From: an uncultured Treponema sp. | GTDB lineage: Bacteria; Spirochaetota; Spirochaetia; Treponematales; Treponemataceae | Assembly: GCA_937885475.1 (NCBI GenBank) | Contig: CAKZZR010000161.1 | Location: forward strand, 1-14,795 | Direction: 5' to 3' | DNA: 14,795 nt | Part shown: positions 11,398-14,795 of the stretch, piece after piece | Layout of the letters: each line of letters starts with the position of its first letter | How positions within the stretch are numbered: the first letter of the stretch is position 1 | Translations under genes and position numbers: made by a program | Notes under the pieces: model-generated | Databases searched by the model: none | What the model saw: only the letters and a program-made list of their open reading frames with translations | What the model was told of the DNA's origin: nothing

Positions 11398-11640
11398 ATG
11401 AATTACACATACAAAACGCAGGGAACGTGCGCGTCCTCAATTTCTTTTGACAAGGACGAAAATGGAATCATTACGAATGTTTCTTTTGCGGGCGGCTGCG
11501 ACGGAAACCTAAAGGCTGTGTCAAAGCTGGTGAACGGAATGAAGGCAGAAGACATTGCGGCAAAGCTTGCAGGGAACTTGTGCGGCCGGCGTTCTACGTC
11601 GTGTGCCGATCAGCTTGCAAAGGCTGTGCTTTCTGTGTAG
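11398..11640 (+). CDS. TSCPD-domain protein (TIGR03905 family)
   Basis: This 80-residue protein matches the small TSCPD family known as TIGR03905. The order is Y-K-T-Q-G-T-C-A-S-S-I-S-F, then F-A-G-G-C-D-G-N-L-K-A, then L-C-G-R-R-S-T-S-C-A-D-Q-L. Four conserved cysteines (C11, C34, C62, C69) suggest metal or Fe-S binding. The TSCPD domain also forms the C-terminus of some B12-dependent ribonucleotide reductases, where cysteines act in electron delivery. The role of the stand-alone form is not established. It is transcribed divergently from the cobalamin riboswitch, with promoters in the same 130-bp spacer. No clear ribosome-binding site precedes the ATG. The link to the B12 genes may be coincidental. 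Confidence 0.85.
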   Translation: MNYTYKTQGTCASSISFDKDENGIITNVSFAGGCDGNLKAVSKLVNGMKAEDIAAKLAGNLCGRRSTSCADQLAKAVLSV

Positions 11641-11666
11641 GAAGGTCGTCAATGTCATTAACTTAC

Positions 11667-11691
11667 GGTCATTGAGCTTGTCGAAATGACC
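11667..11691. repeat. REP-like hairpin around the core TTGAGCTTGTCGAAAT
   Basis: Arms GGTCATT (11667-11673) and AATGACC (11685-11691) flank the core at 11672-11687, which is identical to the gyrA leader core at 4890-4905. The flanks differ from those in the gyrA copy, yet each set is self-complementary. Confidence 0.7.
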
Positions 11692-11698
11692 ATTGCAA

Positions 11699-11723
11699 GG
11701 TGGTTTCGAGAGCCTCAACCACC
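11699..11723. repeat. hairpin GGTGGTT/AACCACC
   Basis: GGTGGTT-TC-GAG-AGC-CTC-AACCACC is a 10-bp stem with a bulge. It corresponds to the outer arms of the gyrA leader repeat (4876-4917, opposite orientation) without the inner TTGAGCTTGTCGAA segment. The rest of 11641-11822 holds no gene. Confidence 0.6.
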
Positions 11724-11822
11724 GTTAAATTAATGGCATTTGGAAGGTCGTGGGCGGCAGGTTGCCCGCGATTGTGGGGCTAGGAATTTTCCAAGGGTCT
11801 TGTTCTCTTCTTTTTTAGGAAT

Positions 11823-11850
11823 TTGACAATTGGTTTTGCATTGGTAAAAT
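11823..11850 (+). promoter_or_regulatory. promoter of the response regulator gene
   Basis: TTGACA (11823-11828, perfect -35) and TAAAAT (11845-11850) are 16 bp apart. The ATG follows at 11873 with AAGAGGTG as ribosome-binding site. Confidence 0.7.
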
Positions 11851-11872
11851 TATATTACTTAAGAGGTGTGGC

Positions 11873-12292
11873 ATGGCAGAAATAAAACCGCTGGAGCATG
11901 AGGATTCGGCGTTGGTTAGAGACGGAAGAAAAACGGTTATGATAATTGACGATTCTTCCATTATGACAAAGCAGCTGACGCAGATTTTGAACGGAGCGAA
12001 TTATAAGGTCGTGGGAATTTCTTCAGACGGAGAGGAAGGAATGCGGCTGTACCGAAAAATCTCCAAAATTGTGGATGTGGTGCTTCTTGATATAAATATG
12101 CCAAAAATGCACGGAATGAAGGTTTTGCAGCATATCATGGCGTTCAACAAGGATGCGCGCGTGGTCATTGTAAGCACGGAAGGAACCGGCGAGAACGTAA
12201 AAAAGGCGATTACGCTTGGAGCGCGAGGCTTTGTGGTTAAGCCGCCGGCGCGGGCAAAGGTTCTGGAACAAATAGAGGCTGCGCTAAAATAG
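11873..12292 (+). CDS. CheY-like single-domain response regulator
   Basis: This 139-residue protein is a receiver domain with a 20-residue N-terminal extension and no output domain. The acidic pocket is D26-D27 (M-I-I-D-D-S-S). The phosphoacceptor is D73 (L-L-D-I-N-M-P). The switch residue is S101 (V-I-V-S-T) and the conserved lysine is K123 (V-V-K-P-P). All catalytic residues are present. Such proteins act by phosphorylation-dependent protein contacts, for example on the flagellar motor or on another enzyme. No kinase or chemotaxis gene is adjacent, so the target cannot be told. It has its own promoter and a terminator, so it is monocistronic. Confidence 0.93.
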   Translation: MAEIKPLEHEDSALVRDGRKTVMIIDDSSIMTKQLTQILNGANYKVVGISSDGEEGMRLYRKISKIVDVVLLDINMPKMHGMKVLQHIMAFNKDARVVIVSTEGTGENVKKAITLGARGFVVKPPARAKVLEQIEAALK

Positions 12293-12310
12293 AGCGCGTC
12301 TGTTAAAAAG

Positions 12311-12351
12311 AAAGGTGGTTCGCTCGCTTTGTGCGGGAACCACCTTTTTTT
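12311..12351. terminator. bidirectional terminator between response regulator and dehydrogenase
   Basis: The 11-bp arms AAAGGTGGTTC (12311-12321) and GAACCACCTTT (12337-12347) lead into a 7-T run. Upstream A residues make it work for both convergent genes. The 14 bases CGCTTTGTGCGGGA (12325-12338), mostly loop, also occur in the terminator at 13257. Confidence 0.85.
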
Positions 12352-12381
12352 GTGTTTTGCGGAACTTGCTTTAGTTTATGA

Positions 12382-13155
12382 CTACATGCTTGTATATCCG
12401 CCGTCAACCGGAAGGTTCACGCCGGTAACATATGTAGAAGCCGGACTTGCAAGGAAGATAGCTGCACTGTCAAGCTCGCCTTCGTTTCCGTAGCGTTCCA
12501 TAGGAATCATCGTCTTTGCGTTCTGCTGGAAGAAATCTGTATCAAGCGTTTCCTTTGTGAGCGGCGTGTAGAAGTATCCCGGGCAGATTGAATTTACGGT
12601 GATGTTGTATTTTCCCCATTCGGCAGCAAGCGCGCGTGTAAGGTTTACGACGCCGCCCTTTGCCGCATGGTACGGAGCGGAGCCGGCGATTTTGTTTCCG
12701 ACCAAACCGTACATTGAGGCAATGTTGATTACGCGTCCGTACTTTGCTGGAATCATAGCCTTTTTGGCAACTGCGCGGGCAACCTTGAACGTACCAAAAA
12801 GGTCAACATTCATTTCGCCGCTGAACTGGTCGTCGGTAATGTCTTCTGCGGGTGCAACGGCACCGGTTCCTGCGTTGTTGATAACGATGTCAATTCGTCC
12901 GAATTTTGCAAGAATCTCGTCAACTACGGCATTCACACGATCCGTGTCGGTAATGTCGCACGGAAGAGCAAGCGTCTCTACCTTATATGTGTCTGCAATT
13001 TCTTTTGCAACAGCTTCAATCTTTTCCTTTCGACGTGCAATGGCTACGATTTTTGCACCCTGATTTGCAAGTGCCTTTGCCATCTGTACGCCAAGACCTG
13101 TAGAACAGCCGGTTACCAATGCAACCTGACCTGTTAAATCAAAATAATTCTTCAT
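12382..13155 (-). CDS. short-chain dehydrogenase/reductase, gluconate 5-dehydrogenase-like
   Basis: This 257-residue classical SDR has every family motif. The cofactor loop is T15-G-C-S-T-G-L-G22. N-N-A-G lies at 93-96. The catalytic set is S147, Y162 and K166 (I-A-S-M, P-Y-H-A-A-K). The end reads V-T-G-V-N-L-P-V-D-G-G-Y. The pattern D-L-T-G-Q-V-A-L-V-T-G and A-P-Y-H-A-A-K-G-G is close to gluconate 5-dehydrogenase (IdnO-type) enzymes, which interconvert 5-ketogluconate and gluconate. Substrate assignment within SDRs is unreliable, so another sugar acid or polyol is possible. R41-R42 after the second strand fits NADP(H) preference. A modest AGGGG ribosome-binding site precedes the ATG. Confidence 0.9.
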   Translation of the reverse strand: MKNYFDLTGQVALVTGCSTGLGVQMAKALANQGAKIVAIARRKEKIEAVAKEIADTYKVETLALPCDITDTDRVNAVVDEILAKFGRIDIVINNAGTGAVAPAEDITDDQFSGEMNVDLFGTFKVARAVAKKAMIPAKYGRVINIASMYGLVGNKIAGSAPYHAAKGGVVNLTRALAAEWGKYNITVNSICPGYFYTPLTKETLDTDFFQQNAKTMIPMERYGNEGELDSAAIFLASPASTYVTGVNLPVDGGYTSM

Positions 13156-13173
13156 GTTTTAACCCCTATGAAC

Positions 13174-13239
13174 ATTATATGCTATTATTGCGCAAATAGA
13201 TACTATAAGAACAGAGATAAAATTCCCAATAAGGGGAAT
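13174..13239 (-). promoter_or_regulatory. dehydrogenase promoter -10 and an upstream inverted repeat
   Basis: The minus strand reads TATAAT at 13179-13174, about 20 bp from the ATG. Upstream is ATTCCC-AATAAG-GGGAAT (13222-13239), a perfect 6-bp inverted repeat that could be an operator. The -35 is not clear. Confidence 0.4.
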
Positions 13240-13247
13240 AGTGTATG

Positions 13248-13285
13248 AAAAAAAAAGAACCTCGAGCGCTTTGTGCGGGAGGTTC
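13248..13285 (-). terminator. terminator of the EIIC-family gene
   Basis: GAACCTC (13257-13263) and GAGGTTC (13279-13285) form the stem; on the minus strand a 9-T run follows (13256-13248). The loop region contains the same 14 bases, CGCTTTGTGCGGGA (13267-13280), as the terminator at 12311. Confidence 0.8.
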
Positions 13286-13300
13286 CTTCTGTTTTATTTC

Positions 13301-13355
13301 ATTCTTGCGGAGGGTCTAATCCTTTCATGGCTGCAAGCAGTACCCCGCCGCGCAG
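13301..13355 (+). repeat. dispersed repeat, copy C
   Basis: GCGGAGGGTCTAATCC and AAGCAGTACCCCG match copy B at 7919 in the same order and spacing. It lies between the EIIC-family stop and its terminator, so it is transcribed as part of that mRNA. Confidence 0.65.
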
Positions 13356-13367
13356 GGTTCATTATTT

Positions 13368-14492
13368 CTATTCCAACGCCAAATCGCCGTCTTTTATCCA
13401 TCCGATGCGGCGGAACAGTTTGCCAAATGCCCAGCAGAGTACAGCAGGAAGAATGAAGCACACCATAAGAAGGCCGAACCATTCTACAAAGCCAGGATTT
13501 ATTGCAAGGCTTTCCTGCGTTATCTGTGAAATTTCTTGGGCGGCGGCACCGGCTTTTTCTGCCTTGTGTACTGCCCATGCAACTGCCTGCGGGCTTGGGC
13601 TGAACCAGCCGGTTATAACGCCAATCTGACCTACAAGACCGCAGGTTCCCATTCCGCTAGAAACAGGAGCGCCGTTCATTGTCATTCCAAAAAGGCAGGT
13701 TGCGACAGGTCCTGTGATTGCGCTTGTTACGATAGGAGCAATCCAGACCTTTGGATTCTTAATGATGTTAGGCATTTGGAGCATGCTTGTTCCCAAGCCT
13801 TGGCTTAGAATTCCGCCCCAGCGGTTTTCTTTAAAGCTGAGAACAGCAAAGCCCACCATTTGCGCACAACAGCCGGCAACGGCGGCACCACCTGCAAGTC
13901 CTGTAAGACCGAGTGCGGCACAGATTGCGGCGCTGGAAATTGGCAGCGTAAGCGCGATTCCGACCACAACAGAAACAAAGATTCCCATTACAAATGGATG
14001 CAACTCTGTTGTGAGCATAATAAGTTTTCCAACGGAATCTGCCGCCATGCCGATATATTTTGCGCACAGCACGGAAACAAGGACGCCGGAAAGAATGGTA
14101 ACAATAGGGGTTACAAGAATGTCAACTTTTGTTTTTTTGCTGACGAGCATTCCGACTTCTGCCGCAATGATTGCAATGATAAGAACTGCAAGCGGGCCGC
14201 CTGCCTTACCAAGAATGTTTGCCGTAGCGCCAACGGTAATAAGGCTAAAAAGAACCAGCCCATGAACGCCCATTGCAAACCCAATGCCTACAGCCATTGC
14301 CGCTCCTACGACGTGTGCATCACAGCAAAAAGCGCCTGCATCAACTAAAAACTGAAATACCGGATTTGCACCAAGACGAAGAAGCTGCTGTCCCAGCGTG
14401 CGGATAATTGTACCAACCAGCAGGGAGGCAAAAAGTCCCTGCGCCATTCCACTCATTGCGTCAATAAGATAACGCTTTACAAACTTGTTCAT
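13368..14492 (-). CDS. PfoR/PTS EIIC-type (PTS_EIIC_2 family) membrane protein
   Basis: This 374-residue polytopic protein has about ten hydrophobic segments. Family-type signatures are K-T-K-V-D-I-L-V-T-P near 120-129, L-S-Q-G-L-G-T-S-M-L-Q-M-P-N near 229-242 and G-A-P-V-S-S-G-M-G-T-C-G-L-V-G near 274-288. The group (COG3641, PfoR) has been described as EIIC-like sugar permeases or as a membrane regulator of toxin expression in Clostridium. No EIIA, EIIB or HPr gene is adjacent, so phosphotransfer-linked transport is not shown. The ATG has AGGAG 8 bp upstream. A 15-bp palindrome just ahead of it and a related site about 97 bp further upstream suggest repressor control. Confidence 0.82.
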   Translation of the reverse strand: MNKFVKRYLIDAMSGMAQGLFASLLVGTIIRTLGQQLLRLGANPVFQFLVDAGAFCCDAHVVGAAMAVGIGFAMGVHGLVLFSLITVGATANILGKAGGPLAVLIIAIIAAEVGMLVSKKTKVDILVTPIVTILSGVLVSVLCAKYIGMAADSVGKLIMLTTELHPFVMGIFVSVVVGIALTLPISSAAICAALGLTGLAGGAAVAGCCAQMVGFAVLSFKENRWGGILSQGLGTSMLQMPNIIKNPKVWIAPIVTSAITGPVATCLFGMTMNGAPVSSGMGTCGLVGQIGVITGWFSPSPQAVAWAVHKAEKAGAAAQEISQITQESLAINPGFVEWFGLLMVCFILPAVLCWAFGKLFRRIGWIKDGDLALE

Positions 14493-14504
14493 ACGAACAC
14501 TCCT

Positions 14505-14519
14505 ACAGTAATTTACTGT
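14505..14519. promoter_or_regulatory. operator-like palindrome 1 before the EIIC-family gene
   Basis: ACAGTAATTTACTGT is a perfect 15-bp palindrome around one base. It lies immediately upstream of the ribosome-binding site. Its core GTAATTTAC recurs at 14605-14613. Confidence 0.6.
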
Positions 14520-14603
14520 GAATATTTTTCAGCGTGCCGTAGCATCATTGAAAAAGCGTGTTCCGTGGAATCTGCCGTTCATCACATTTTTTTAAAATAT
14601 GAC

Positions 14604-14614
14604 TGTAATTTACA
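14604..14614. promoter_or_regulatory. operator-like palindrome 2 before the EIIC-family gene
   Basis: TGTAATTTACA is an 11-bp palindrome sharing the nine central bases GTAATTTAC with site 1. The sites are 97 bp apart. The pair could bind one repressor and loop the promoter between them. Confidence 0.5.
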
Positions 14615-14755
14615 CTATTTGGCAGCAAATGGCAACAAAGGGGAAAGGACGGTCAGGGCTTCAGCATGAAAATAATGATGCGAAAAAATAGCTTTATGAA
14701 GCACAAAATTGGCTGACCGAAGCAAAAAGTGGCTTTTGTAAGCATTTATAAAGTG

Positions 14756-14774
14756 AGGGTGCGGTAAGCACCCT
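14756..14774. repeat. hairpin AGGGTGC/GCACCCT near the window end
   Basis: A 7-bp perfect stem with a 5-base loop and no T-run. The stretch 14615-14795 otherwise shows no supported gene. A 30-codon minus-strand frame there has no ribosome-binding site. Confidence 0.4.
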
Positions 14775-14795
14775 GTAAATAAAATTCCTTACGCT

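Noticed and set aside
13714..14265. 183-codon plus-strand open frame
   Set aside because: It is the complement of the EIIC-family gene; the proline, threonine and alanine richness is what antisense of membrane-protein codons gives.
14615..14795. Small minus-strand frame starting MLTKATFCFGQP
   Set aside because: It has only 30 codons, no ribosome-binding site, and no way to test it against relatives here.

Overview
The window looks like the chromosome of a host-associated spirochaete, most likely a Treponema. The basis is indirect. There are three exported proteins, two with spirochaete-type lipoboxes (L/F-V-S-C), a GyrA with alanine at the quinolone position, AT-rich spacers around GC-richer genes, and a mix of c-di-GMP/phosphorelay genes with a TonB receptor. 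No rRNA, tRNA, CRISPR array or intact transposase is visible, and the genus is an inference.

Layout. 1-731: the end of an EAL-domain protein followed by an HPt phosphotransfer protein. 734-1304: a palindrome-rich 135-bp element and a decayed gene. 1283-3484: an XRE-type repressor divergent from a small acidic protein and a transglutaminase-like lipoprotein, with operator-like repeats between them. 3536-4590: a terminator, a truncated copy of the 135-bp element, and an MntA/HepT (MNT/HEPN) toxin-antitoxin pair with a probably leaderless promoter. 4591-7515: a short coding remnant, then gyrA with a long repeat-laden leader.

7516-8431 is a 0.9-kb gene-free region. It holds a likely small RNA or short terminated transcript, two perfect inverted DnaA boxes, three parS-like centromere sites, and inverted copies of a dispersed hairpin repeat around the first parS. 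It is a strong candidate for the chromosome-partitioning centromere and lies at or near the replication origin. Against an origin exactly here, gyrA and the TonB gene both transcribe towards it.

8432-11338 (minus strand) is a cobalamin module. A promoter and cobalamin riboswitch lead into an unrecognised lipoprotein, then a terminator, then a BtuB-like TonB-dependent receptor. The likely job is B12 capture and uptake across the outer membrane, with the lipoprotein as a possible B12-binding partner comparable in role to BtuG/BtuH of Bacteroidetes. The receptor carries an in-frame GC-rich palindromic insertion after its signal peptide, and the riboswitch carries a palindromic insertion in a peripheral region.

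11398-14492: a TSCPD-domain protein, a CheY-like response regulator, a convergent short-chain dehydrogenase (gluconate 5-dehydrogenase-like) and a PfoR/PTS EIIC-family membrane protein with paired operator-like palindromes. The two terminators flanking the dehydrogenase share an identical 14-nt stretch despite different stems. 14520-14795 holds one operator, one hairpin and no convincing gene.
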